Assembly (NCBI GenBank): GCA_905214615.1
Contig: CAJMMX010000036.1
Location: 1-22,592, forward strand
Direction of reading: 5' to 3'
DNA length: 22,592 bases
Source: an uncultured bacterium
GTDB lineage: Bacteria > Actinomycetota > Coriobacteriia > Coriobacteriales > Coriobacteriaceae
Made by a program: the position numbers and the translations under genes. Within the stretch, counting starts at the first letter, position 1; each line of letters begins with the position of its first letter. The notes under the pieces are model-generated. The model did no database searches and was not told the origin of the DNA. It worked only from the letters and a program-made list of their open reading frames with translations. This document shows, one piece after another, positions 1 to 6,965 of this stretch.

Positions 1-44
1 GCCTTCCGGGCCCTTTGCAATGCAAACATGCTTGCAAGTACGAC

Positions 45-1505
45 TTAACGCACCTGAGCGACGTAAGCGACGTTGGTCGAGGAGACCTTGTCCTCGAGCT
101 GGACGCTCATGCGGGGATCGCCGGCGGTAGCGACGGTCAAATCGCCAGCCTCGACGTAGCCGAGCTCCTTAGCGGTCTCGATCGCCTTGACGATCGTGCC
201 GTTGACGGTGCCCTGGGTAATCTCGGCCTGGTGCGGGATAACGCCCCAGTACATGATCATCTGCTGGACGGCCCACTCGTGGCGGGAGAACGCGCAGATC
301 GGCATGTTGGGGCGGAAGTGCGAGATCAGGCGAGCGGTACGACCGGTGGTCGTCGGCACGGTGATGCACTTGGCGCCAACGGTGGTGGCCATGTTCACAG
401 CGGACATACCCACAACGTTGTTGACGACGCGGGTGCCGTGAGCATCGGCCGGAACCTCGAGCGGAGCGTGGGCCGGGAGGTACTTCTCGGTCTCGAGAGC
501 AATGCTGGCCTGCATCTTGACGGCCTCGACCGGGTACTTACCGGCAGCGGACTCGCCGGACAGCATGACGGCGTCGGTGCCGTCATAAATGGCGTTAGCA
601 ACGTCGGCAACCTCGGCGCGCGTCGGGCGCGGGTTCTGCTGCATGGAGTCGAGCATCTGCGTAGCGGTGATGACGGGCTTGTAGGCCGCGTTGCACTTGG
701 CGATGATCTCCTTCTGGATGTGCGGAACGAGCTCGGGCTTGATCTCGATGCCCAGGTCGCCACGGGCGACCATGATGCCGTCAGAAGCCTCGAGAATCTC
801 GTCGAAGTTCTCGACGCCCAAGGCGCACTCGATCTTCGGGAAGATCGTCACGTGCTCGCCGCCGTTCTCGCGGCAAAGCTCGCGGATGCCGCGGACGGAC
901 TCGCCGTCACGGATGAAGGAAGCGGCGATGTAGTCGATGTTCTCGGTCAGGCCAAAGAGGATGTCCTGACGATCGCGCTCGGTGATGGCGGGCAGCGAGA
1001 TGTTGACGTTGGGCATGTTGACGCCCTTGCGCTCGCCGATCAGGCCGTCGTTCTTAACGACGCAGGTCATGTCCTGGCCGTCGACGGACTCGACCTCGAG
1101 GGCAACCAGGCCGTCATCGATCAGGATGAGGGAGCCCTTCTCGACCTCGGAGGGCAGAGCCAGGTAGTCGAGGGAGATGTGCTCAGCGGTGCCGTGGAAA
1201 TCCTCGGACGTAGGCTGAGCGGTGACGACGATCTTATCGCCGGTCTTGACGGCAACCTTCTTGCCGTCGACCAGAAGGCCGGTGCGGACCTCGGGGCCCT
1301 TGGTGTCGAGCAGGATGCCGACAGGCAGACCGAGCTCCTTGGAAATACGGCGGACGCGCTCGATGCGACCGTGGTGCTCGTCGTAGGAGCCGTGCGAGAA
1401 GTTAAAACGGGCGACGTTCATGCCCGCCTTGATCATCTCGCGGATGGTCTCGTCGCTATCGCAGGCGGGACCCATGGTGCATACAATCTTAGTGCGCTTG
1501 TACAT
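45..1505 (-). CDS. pyk: Pyruvate kinase
   Basis: Cytoplasmic glycolytic enzyme that converts phosphoenolpyruvate and ADP to pyruvate and ATP. The 486-residue protein has the usual length for a bacterial enzyme. Seen in the sequence: the N-terminal substrate/ion site VARFNFSHG (31-39, with R33, N35, S37), TKGPEVRTG (68-76), the signature IFPKIEC with catalytic Lys224 and metal ligand Glu226, MVARGDLGIEI with Asp250, and ATQML with Thr282. Glu72 sits at the position of rabbit-muscle Glu117, which in the family marks K+-dependent enzymes; that assignment is family knowledge, not measured here. The start is fixed by a GGAGGT Shine-Dalgarno (complement of 1510-1515) 4 nt upstream of the ATG. The gene is transcribed leftward, away from the ATPase, and appears to be monocistronic within the window. 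Identification is very secure. Confidence 0.98.
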   Translation of the reverse strand: MYKRTKIVCTMGPACDSDETIREMIKAGMNVARFNFSHGSYDEHHGRIERVRRISKELGLPVGILLDTKGPEVRTGLLVDGKKVAVKTGDKIVVTAQPTSEDFHGTAEHISLDYLALPSEVEKGSLILIDDGLVALEVESVDGQDMTCVVKNDGLIGERKGVNMPNVNISLPAITERDRQDILFGLTENIDYIAASFIRDGESVRGIRELCRENGGEHVTIFPKIECALGVENFDEILEASDGIMVARGDLGIEIKPELVPHIQKEIIAKCNAAYKPVITATQMLDSMQQNPRPTRAEVADVANAIYDGTDAVMLSGESAAGKYPVEAVKMQASIALETEKYLPAHAPLEVPADAHGTRVVNNVVGMSAVNMATTVGAKCITVPTTTGRTARLISHFRPNMPICAFSRHEWAVQQMIMYWGVIPHQAEITQGTVNGTIVKAIETAKELGYVEAGDLTVATAGDPRMSVQLEDKVSSTNVAYVAQVR

Positions 1506-1568
1506 TCAGACCTCCATCTGACATCGTCTTGCGCTGATAGATAAACCATAAGAAATAAAACCGAGATG

Positions 1569-1599
1569 ATTATAACGAAATGCCGACCGAATACCCCAA
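1569..1599 (-). promoter_or_regulatory. Candidate pyk promoter
   Basis: On the minus strand a perfect TATAAT lies at 1574-1569. A weak -35-like TTGGGG (complement of 1594-1599) lies 19 nt further upstream. Transcription would start near 1562 and give a leader of about 57 nt before the pyk ATG. The -10 is convincing; the -35 is not. Confidence 0.5.
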
Positions 1600-1799
1600 A
1601 AAATCGACCGTATGCCGAAATGGAAGTTCATTTTTTGCGGGAAAAACGGTATATGGAAAATCTTTACCAACCACTCCAACCGCTGCTATCTGGGCGATAT
1701 GTCAGTTTGGCGATGTGCCGAAGAAAAAACGTTTTACCAATGTTGAGCATCACACGGTCTGCACCGTTGCGTGCGGACCATATTTCCAAACCGATTGTT

Positions 1800-1829
1800 T
1801 TGGCTAGACGCGTCGCTTTGGGGTACCAT
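1800..1829 (+). promoter_or_regulatory. Candidate promoter of the Ca2+-ATPase gene
   Basis: TTGGCT (1800-1805), an 18-nt spacer and TACCAT (1824-1829) each match the sigma-70-type consensus at 4 of 6 positions. The predicted start, near A1836, falls just in front of the first stem of the structured leader, which is why I prefer this placement. The match is weak and the call is an inference. Confidence 0.35.
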
Positions 1830-1835
1830 AGCTCC

Positions 1836-1947
1836 ACTATCAACTGCCGCTCAGCACGGCAGCCTTGATGAGCCCTTGCCCTTCTCCTGGGAATTATGAT
1901 CGGGCATCAATCTGCTGAGTGGCCCGAATCCCAGGAGGGGACTCTAT
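1836..1947 (+). ncRNA. Structured 5' leader with kissing loops and sequestered Shine-Dalgarno (candidate cis-regulatory RNA)
   Basis: Hairpin 1: 1838-1843 pairs with 1865-1870 (5 Watson-Crick pairs plus U-G) and 1844-1849 with 1857-1862 (6 bp), leaving a 2-nt bulge and a 7-nt loop CUCAGCA (1850-1856). Hairpin 2: 1881-1892 pairs with 1929-1940 (10 Watson-Crick and 2 G-U pairs), and 1900-1905 pairs with 1922-1927 (6 bp). Its 7-nt internal-loop strand is 1893-1899. Its 16-nt apical loop (1906-1921) contains UGCUGAG (1913-1919), the exact complement of the whole loop of hairpin 1. The 3' strand of hairpin 2 includes the complete Shine-Dalgarno AGGAGGGG (1933-1940), so the folded state should block translation. 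An alternative pairing, UUGAUG (1865-1870) with CAUCAA (1905-1910), would disrupt both hairpins and could be the switch. There is no U-run, so control of translation is more likely than termination. I do not recognise a known riboswitch class. Structure by eye; function inferred. Confidence 0.6.
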
Positions 1948-4629
1948 ATGCAAAAGGAATACCTGTCCGCCGCGGCGGAGGTGCTCAGCGACCAAGGTGT
2001 CGATGAGAACCTCGGCCTGAGCAACGACGAGGCGTCTTCGCGCCTTGCCAAGACAGGCCCTAACAAGCTCGAGGAAGCCGAGAAGACGCCGCTGTGGAAG
2101 CGTTTCTTTGAGCAGATGGCCGACCCCATGGTCATCATGCTGATCGTTGCCGCCGTCATCAGTGCGCTCACGGGCATGGTCAAGGGCGAGCCCGACTTTG
2201 CCGATGTTGCCATCATCATGTTCGTCGTTATCGTCAACTCGGTGCTGGGCGTGGTCCAGGAAGCCAAGAGCGAGGAGGCCCTCGAGGCCCTGCAGGAGAT
2301 GAGTGCGGCGCAGTCCAAGGTGCTGCGCGACGACAAGCTCGTGCACCTGCCGAGCGCCGAGCTCGTGCCCGGCGACGTGATCATGCTCGAGGCGGGCGAC
2401 TCCGTCCCGGCCGACTGCCGCGTGCTCGAGAGCGCCACGATGAAGATCGAAGAGGCCGCGCTCACCGGCGAGTCCGTGCCCGTAGAGAAGCACGCCAACG
2501 TGATCGAGCTTGCCGCGGGCACCGATGACGTGCCGCTCGGCGACCGCAAGAACATGTGCTACATGGGTTCCACCGTGGTATACGGCCGTGGCCGCGCCGT
2601 CGTGGTCGGCACCGGCATGAACACCGAGATGGGTAAGATCGCCGGCGCCCTGGCCGAGGCCAAGGAGGAGCTCACGCCGTTGCAGGTGAAGCTCGCCGAG
2701 CTCAGCCGCATCCTTACCATTATGGTGATCGTCATCTGCGTCGTGATCTTTGGCGTTGACATCCTCCGCCACGGCGTGGGCAATGTCCTCACCGACCCGA
2801 CTGCCCTGCTCGACACCTTTATGGTCGCCGTCTCGCTTGCCGTCGCCGCCATTCCCGAGGGCCTGGTCGCCGTCGTGACCATCGTCCTTTCGCTCGGCGT
2901 GACCAAGATGGCCAAGCGCCAGGCGATTATCCGCAAGCTCTCTGCCGTCGAGACCCTTGGCTGCACGCAGACCATCTGCTCCGACAAGACCGGTACCCTT
3001 ACCCAGAACAAGATGACCGTCGTCAAGCACGAGCTCGCTGCGCCCAAGGAGAAGTTCCTGGCCGGCATGGCGCTGTGCTCCGATGCTCAGTGGGACGAGG
3101 AGCTGGGCGAGGCCGTGGGCGAGCCGACTGAGTGCGCGCTCGTCAACGACGCCGGCAAGGCGGGCCTCACTGGCCTGACTGCCGAGCATCCGCGCGTGGG
3201 CGAGGCCCCGTTTGACTCGGGCCGCAAGATGATGTCCGTGGTCGTCGAGACCCTGGATGGCGAGTACGAGCAGTACACCAAGGGTGCGCCCGACGTGGTG
3301 ATCGGCCTGTGCACCCATATCTACGAGGGCGATAAGGTCGTCCCCCTGACCGAGGAGCGCCGCGCCGAGCTCGTGGCGGCCAACAAGGCCATGGCCGACG
3401 AGGCCCTGCGCGTACTGGCGCTGGCAAGCCGCACCTACACCGAGGTTCCCGACGACTGCAGCCCCGCTGCGCTCGAGCATGACCTGGTCTTCTGTGGCCT
3501 GTCCGGCATGATCGACCCGGTCCGTCCCGAGGTGGCCGACGCTATCCACGAGGCGCACGACGCCGGTATCCGCACCGTCATGATCACGGGCGACCACATC
3601 GACACCGCCGTGGCCATCGCCAAGCAGCTGGGCATCGTCGCCGATCGCAGCCAGGCCATCACCGGTGCCGACCTCGATCGCATGAGCGACGAGGAACTCG
3701 ACGCGCACATCGAGGACTACGGCGTGTACGCCCGCGTCCAGCCCGAGCACAAGACACGCATCGTCGAGGCCTGGAAGTCGCGCGACCAGATCGTGGCCAT
3801 GACGGGCGACGGCGTCAACGACGCCCCGTCCATCAAGCGCGCCGACATTGGCGTTGGTATGGGCATCACCGGTACCGACGTCACCAAGAACGTCGCCGAC
3901 ATGGTACTTGCCGATGACAACTTCGCTACCATCATCGGCGCCTGCGAAGAGGGTCGTCGCATCTACGACAACATCCGCAAGGTCATCCAGTTCCTGCTTT
4001 CGGCCAACCTTGCCGAGGTGTTCTCGGTGTTTATCGCCACGCTCATCGGCTTTACCATCTTCCAGCCGGTGCAGCTGCTGTGGGTGAACCTGGTCACCGA
4101 CTGCTTCCCCGCGCTCGCGCTGGGCATGGAGGATGCCGAGGGCGACATCATGAAGCGCAAGCCGCGCAACGCCAAGGACGGTGTCTTTGCCGGACATATG
4201 GGTCTGGACTGCGTGGTCCAGGGCCTAATCATCACCGCGCTGGTGCTGGCGAGCTTCTTTGTGGGCGTGTACTTTGACATGGGCTACATCCACATCGCCG
4301 ATATGATCGCCGGCAATGCCGACGAGGAAGGCGTGATGATGGCGTTCATCACGCTCAACATGGTCGAGATTTTCCACTGCTTCAATATGCGCAGCCGTCG
4401 TGCGTCGCTGTTCACCATGAAGAAGCAGAACAAGTGGCTGTGGGCTTCCGCCGCGCTGGCACTGGTGCTGACGGTGATCGTGACCGTGCAGCCGACGCTT
4501 GCCGAGATGTTCTTTGGCCCCGTGACGCTTGAGCTCAAGGGCGTTGTCGCTGCCCTGGGCCTGGCCTTCCTGATCATCCCGCTGATGGAGATCTACAAGG
4601 CGATCATGCGCGCGGTCGAGAAGGAGTAG
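1948..4629 (+). CDS. P-type Ca2+-transporting ATPase (SERCA-like, P2A)
   Basis: Integral membrane ion pump of 893 residues, the normal length for P2-type ATPases, that would use ATP to export Ca2+ from the cytoplasm. Domains in order: N-terminal cation-ATPase domain (about 1-75), M1-M2 (60-105), actuator domain with TGES (173-176), M3-M4 with AIPEGL (301-306), phosphorylation motif DKTGTLT with acceptor Asp346, nucleotide-domain KGAP (445-448), TGDGVNDAP hinge (619-627), and six C-terminal membrane segments. Both SERCA Ca2+ sites appear complete: Glu304 in M4, Asn687 and Glu690 in M5 (NLAE), Asn714/Thr717/Asp718 in M6 (NLVTD) and Glu807 in M8 (NMVEIF). This argues for Ca2+ over Na+/K+ or Mg2+; Mn2+ as a co-substrate is possible. 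The start is set by AGGAGGGG 7 nt before the ATG, and this ribosome binding site is inside the predicted leader hairpin. Confidence 0.93.
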   Translation: MQKEYLSAAAEVLSDQGVDENLGLSNDEASSRLAKTGPNKLEEAEKTPLWKRFFEQMADPMVIMLIVAAVISALTGMVKGEPDFADVAIIMFVVIVNSVLGVVQEAKSEEALEALQEMSAAQSKVLRDDKLVHLPSAELVPGDVIMLEAGDSVPADCRVLESATMKIEEAALTGESVPVEKHANVIELAAGTDDVPLGDRKNMCYMGSTVVYGRGRAVVVGTGMNTEMGKIAGALAEAKEELTPLQVKLAELSRILTIMVIVICVVIFGVDILRHGVGNVLTDPTALLDTFMVAVSLAVAAIPEGLVAVVTIVLSLGVTKMAKRQAIIRKLSAVETLGCTQTICSDKTGTLTQNKMTVVKHELAAPKEKFLAGMALCSDAQWDEELGEAVGEPTECALVNDAGKAGLTGLTAEHPRVGEAPFDSGRKMMSVVVETLDGEYEQYTKGAPDVVIGLCTHIYEGDKVVPLTEERRAELVAANKAMADEALRVLALASRTYTEVPDDCSPAALEHDLVFCGLSGMIDPVRPEVADAIHEAHDAGIRTVMITGDHIDTAVAIAKQLGIVADRSQAITGADLDRMSDEELDAHIEDYGVYARVQPEHKTRIVEAWKSRDQIVAMTGDGVNDAPSIKRADIGVGMGITGTDVTKNVADMVLADDNFATIIGACEEGRRIYDNIRKVIQFLLSANLAEVFSVFIATLIGFTIFQPVQLLWVNLVTDCFPALALGMEDAEGDIMKRKPRNAKDGVFAGHMGLDCVVQGLIITALVLASFFVGVYFDMGYIHIADMIAGNADEEGVMMAFITLNMVEIFHCFNMRSRRASLFTMKKQNKWLWASAALALVLTVIVTVQPTLAEMFFGPVTLELKGVVAALGLAFLIIPLMEIYKAIMRAVEKE

Positions 4630-4652
4630 GTCGAAAGGCCATCCTTCCCACC

Positions 4653-4743
4653 GGCCCGACCGCCTGCGGGGTTTCTTCCTCGCTGGTCCTCGCGCTTCGC
4701 GCTGCGGGATCGCTCGGAAGAAACCCCTCCCGGCGGGCGGGCC
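4653..4743. repeat. Long imperfect palindrome (REP/MITE-like)
   Basis: Two nested arm pairs: 4653-4664 pairs with 4732-4743 (11 of 12) and 4668-4679 pairs perfectly with 4716-4727 (12 bp). The centre is a further GC-rich stem, CGCG-CTT-CGCG (4691-4701). It starts 23 nt after the ATPase stop codon. No T-run follows, so it is not a classic terminator. The build resembles dispersed palindromic repeats of bacterial intergenic regions, but only one copy is visible here. Confidence 0.6.
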
Positions 4744-4785
4744 TTCGGATAACCTCTCGGGACCATTGGCTGAGGGAAAGTTTGT

Positions 4786-4819
4786 GAGCTGGTCGGGCTT
4801 TGCCCGGCCAGCTCTTTTT
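4786..4819 (+). terminator. Rho-independent terminator after the ATPase gene
   Basis: GAGCTGG (4786-4792) and CGGGC (4794-4798) pair with GCCCG (4802-4806) and CCAGCTC (4808-4814), with one T-G wobble between the blocks. This gives a 13-bp stem with a 3-nt loop, followed by TTTTT (4815-4819). Confidence 0.9.
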
Positions 4820-4829
4820 GATTTAAAAT
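4800..4829 (+). promoter_or_regulatory. Candidate rsgA promoter overlapping the terminator
   Basis: TTGCCC (4800-4805), an 18-nt spacer and TAAAAT (4824-4829, 5 of 6). The -35 lies inside the upstream terminator hairpin. Transcription would begin near 4836, about 32 nt before the rsgA GTG. Confidence 0.4.
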
Positions 4830-4867
4830 ACCTGCTCAGTTGTGTGGTTTTGTGCTGGGAGGCATCT

Positions 4868-6052
4868 GTGGGCAAGGCTAAGGCTAAAGCGAAGAAAAAG
4901 ACGACGGGGGCGCGGGCTAAGCGCGATCGTCGTCGGAAGCTCGCGACCGAACCCCCTGCATCTGCTGAGGAGTTGCTGGCGAGTGTACCGGGGCTTGACG
5001 CGCTGCAGGATGTTCCGGCGTTTGATGACCTGCCGGTCGATGAAGCTCAGCAGGCTGCCTTTGATGATTTCTGCGCACATGCCGAGGAGCCCGAGCAGAT
5101 GCAACTTGGCGCCGTGGTGCGCTTGGATCGTGGGTTTCCGCTGGTGGCGACTGCCGACGATACCTTCCGCGCCGAGCATGCCGTGGGATTTGCCAAGTCG
5201 CGCGGTGGGGACGAGGTCCTGCTGCCTGCCGTGGGCGATCGTGTGGCGGTGCGCCGCGCTCCCGGGCACGATATGGGCGTGATTGAATGCGTGCTGCCGC
5301 GCCGTACGAGCTTTGAGCGTTGGCGCGGCCGTGCCCGCGGAGAGCGCCAGGTGCTCTGCTCCAACGTGGATAGCGTGCTAATCGTGCAGGCGCTCGGTGC
5401 CGGTGAGGTGCTGCTCGACCGCGTGGCGCGCTCGCTGGTGTTGGCGCTCGACTGCGATGCCGAGCCGGTGGTGGTACTCACCAAAGCTGATCGCTGCGAT
5501 GCCGAGGAGCTCGAGCGCGATCTGGACCGCGCGCGCCGCCTGGTGGGTCCGGACGTGCGTGTGATCGTGACGTCCTCTGCCGAGGGCCGCGGCCTGGACG
5601 AGGTCCGTGCCTGCGTGCCCGCCGGGAGCTGCGCCATGATTCTGGGCGAGTCGGGTGCCGGCAAGTCGACGCTGCTCAATGCGCTGCTGGGCCACGATAC
5701 GTTGGCGACCGGCGGTGTGCGCGAACGCGACGATCAGGGCCGTCACACTACCGTCGCGCGCGTGATGGTGGCACTGCCGGGCGACGCCGGCGTGATCGCC
5801 GATGCCCCGGGCCTGCGCAGCCTGCCGCTCGTGGGTCACGAGCGGGGTCTGGCGCGCGCTTTCCCCGAGATTGTCGAGGCATCGCGCGCGTGCCGGTTTG
5901 GCGATTGCACGCATACCCATGAGCCGGGCTGCGCCGTTCGCGAGGCCGAGGACGCCGGGCAGATCGATAGCCTGCGTCTGGAAACGTTCCAAAACCTGGC
6001 GTCATCCATGCGCGTGAGCGCTCAAATGCTCGATCCCGATGTCCATCTGTAA
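4868..6052 (+). CDS. rsgA: Ribosome small-subunit biogenesis GTPase RsgA
   Basis: Circularly permuted GTPase that acts in the cytoplasm in late 30S subunit maturation. From the chosen GTG the protein has 394 residues. Order of elements: a Lys/Ala/Arg-rich tail (1-25), an acidic stretch (about 33-80), an OB-fold domain (about 80-145), then the permuted GTPase motifs G4 TKAD (205-208), G1 GESGAGKST (260-268), G2 Thr in GRHTT (291-295), G3 DAPG (312-315), and a C-terminal zinc site Cys342, Cys347, His349, Cys355. G3 reads DAPG where DTPG is commoner. The open frame extends upstream to an ATG at 4766, but that part translates the terminator hairpin. GTG 4868 has GGGAGG 5 nt upstream and is the better start. 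The protein is somewhat longer than usual because of its basic/acidic N-terminal extension. A terminator follows. Confidence 0.94.
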   Translation: MGKAKAKAKKKTTGARAKRDRRRKLATEPPASAEELLASVPGLDALQDVPAFDDLPVDEAQQAAFDDFCAHAEEPEQMQLGAVVRLDRGFPLVATADDTFRAEHAVGFAKSRGGDEVLLPAVGDRVAVRRAPGHDMGVIECVLPRRTSFERWRGRARGERQVLCSNVDSVLIVQALGAGEVLLDRVARSLVLALDCDAEPVVVLTKADRCDAEELERDLDRARRLVGPDVRVIVTSSAEGRGLDEVRACVPAGSCAMILGESGAGKSTLLNALLGHDTLATGGVRERDDQGRHTTVARVMVALPGDAGVIADAPGLRSLPLVGHERGLARAFPEIVEASRACRFGDCTHTHEPGCAVREAEDAGQIDSLRLETFQNLASSMRVSAQMLDPDVHL

Positions 6053-6069
6053 TTGATTTTTCCTATGAC

Positions 6070-6105
6070 AGCCGTCTCCCAACTGTTCGGGAGACGGCTT
6101 TTTTT
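6070..6105 (+). terminator. Rho-independent terminator after rsgA
   Basis: AGCCGTCTCCC (6070-6080) and GGGAGACGGCT (6089-6099) form a perfect 11-bp stem with an 8-nt loop, followed by a T-run through 6105. Confidence 0.93.
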
Positions 6106-6135
6106 GCTGCGGAAAAGCTTCGAAACATACAGTTT

Positions 6136-6208
6136 GCTGACGTGCTGACCAAAACCTTGCCACGAGCTTGACGGGCTGGTCAGCTTTTGGTCAGCGATTG
6201 GTTTGACA
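6136..6208 (+). promoter_or_regulatory. Tad operon promoter region with clustered GCTGAC(C)/GGTCAGC sites
   Basis: A perfect -35 TTGACA stands at 6203-6208 with no good -10 at the usual distance (GATTGC at 6226-6231 is poor). Directly upstream lie two forward copies, GCTGAC (6136-6141) and GCTGACC (6144-6150), and two inverted copies, GGTCAGC (6178-6184 and 6189-6195). The outer pair extends to an 11-bp perfect inverted repeat (6144-6154 with 6185-6195). The layout of repeated sites just before a -35 with a weak -10 suggests a regulated, activator-dependent promoter for the pilus operon. Confidence 0.5.
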
Positions 6209-6305
6209 TCGAAAACCAAGATTGCGATTGCGCCGCTTTGCACTCTGACCGCTCAGACAATGGTGGTACGGGCATTCGCCCGGCACTGCCATGAGAGGAG
6301 CGGCC

Positions 6306-6965
6306 GTGAACAAGAGCAAGCGCATCGCCATCAGTCTGGTCGCGGGCGTGCTCGCTGCTCTGCTCTGCATGGTTTACGGCTCGTCGATCCGCTCGCAAGC
6401 CGAACAGGTCCAGGCTGAGACCTTGGCCAAGTACGGTGGCGATCGCGTCGAGGTTTGCGTCGCGGCGCGCGATATCGATGTGGGCGAGACCCTCGATGAG
6501 ACCAATGTCATAACCCAGGAATGGCTGACGAGCCTGCTGCCGCGTGACGCAGCGACCGAGCTGCGCCAGGTGCGCGGCGACGTGACGACTTCGCGTATTC
6601 CCAAAAACGCCGTGATCTGCAATGTCTACACCAAGGCCGAGAGCCGCAAGCTCGAGGTGCCTAAGGGCAAGGTTGCCGTTTCGGTGGCGGTCGATGCCGA
6701 GCACTCGGTCGGCGGTGCCACGGGCGTGGGCAGCTACGTGGACGTGTACGTGCAAAAGGACGGCGTGACCGATCGGCTGTGCGGCGCGCACGTGATCGAT
6801 ACCAGTGAGGATTCCGGTGCCACGCGCGAGGGCAAGATCGAATGGGTGACGCTGGCGGCTGACCCCGAAGACGTCAAGGAACTGCTGGGAGCCTCGGGCA
6901 AGGGAACGGTCAGCTTGACGATTCCCGCCACGGCGCGCGGCAAAAAGAGCGGAGGCGACGAGTGA
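6306..6965 (+). CDS. cpaB: Flp pilus assembly protein CpaB/RcpC
   Basis: First gene of the Tad operon, 219 residues from GTG 6306. It has an N-terminal membrane anchor (about 7-26), then a SAF domain (from about 48: VEVCVAARDIDVGETL), typical of CpaB/RcpC proteins, and a C-terminal domain found in the same family. In Gram-negative bacteria CpaB works with the outer-membrane secretin. In a Gram-positive envelope it is presumably an extracytoplasmic, membrane-anchored assembly factor. An in-frame ATG exists at 6291, but the AGAGGAG at 6294-6300 lies 5 nt before the GTG and overlaps that ATG, so GTG is preferred. The stop codon overlaps the start of the next gene (TGATG). Confidence 0.85.
   Translation: MNKSKRIAISLVAGVLAALLCMVYGSSIRSQAEQVQAETLAKYGGDRVEVCVAARDIDVGETLDETNVITQEWLTSLLPRDAATELRQVRGDVTTSRIPKNAVICNVYTKAESRKLEVPKGKVAVSVAVDAEHSVGGATGVGSYVDVYVQKDGVTDRLCGAHVIDTSEDSGATREGKIEWVTLAADPEDVKELLGASGKGTVSLTIPATARGKKSGGDE

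Larger units (their letters stand above)
1506..1947. other. Divergent intergenic region between pyk and the ATPase gene
   Basis: About 440 bases without a gene. The left third (1540-1740) is clearly more A+T rich than its surroundings and carries the pyk promoter. The middle (about 1600-1795) shows short open frames but no convincing ribosome binding site or recognisable protein, so I read it as non-coding. The right end (1800-1947) holds a candidate promoter and the structured leader RNA of the ATPase gene, described separately. Confidence 0.7.

Noticed and set aside
1..44. pyk terminator to the left of the gene
   Set aside because: Short inverted TTGCAA copies and GGGCCC are present, but no clear stem plus T-run on the minus strand fits within the 44 bases available.
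15..1544. 509-residue open frame on the plus strand opposite pyk
   Set aside because: It is the antisense shadow of an unmistakable pyruvate kinase gene; composition is Asp/Leu/Gly-biased and no family is recognisable.
1566..1868. Small open frames in the pyk-ATPase intergenic region
   Set aside because: No ribosome binding site, no family resemblance, and overlap with the pyk -10 and the ATPase leader hairpin.
1836..1947. Assignment of the ATPase leader to the yybP-ykoY (Mn2+) riboswitch
   Set aside because: That class is common before P-type ATPases, but its conserved GGGGAGUAG-type core and four-way junction are not visible here.
1894..4197. 767-residue open frame on the minus strand opposite the ATPase gene
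   Set aside because: Antisense shadow caused by GC-rich third codon positions; His/Asp/Gly-rich with no domain, while the plus strand has every P-type ATPase motif.
4766..4867. Longer rsgA start at ATG 4766
   Set aside because: The added residues translate the terminator hairpin and the promoter candidate; GTG 4868 has a good Shine-Dalgarno.
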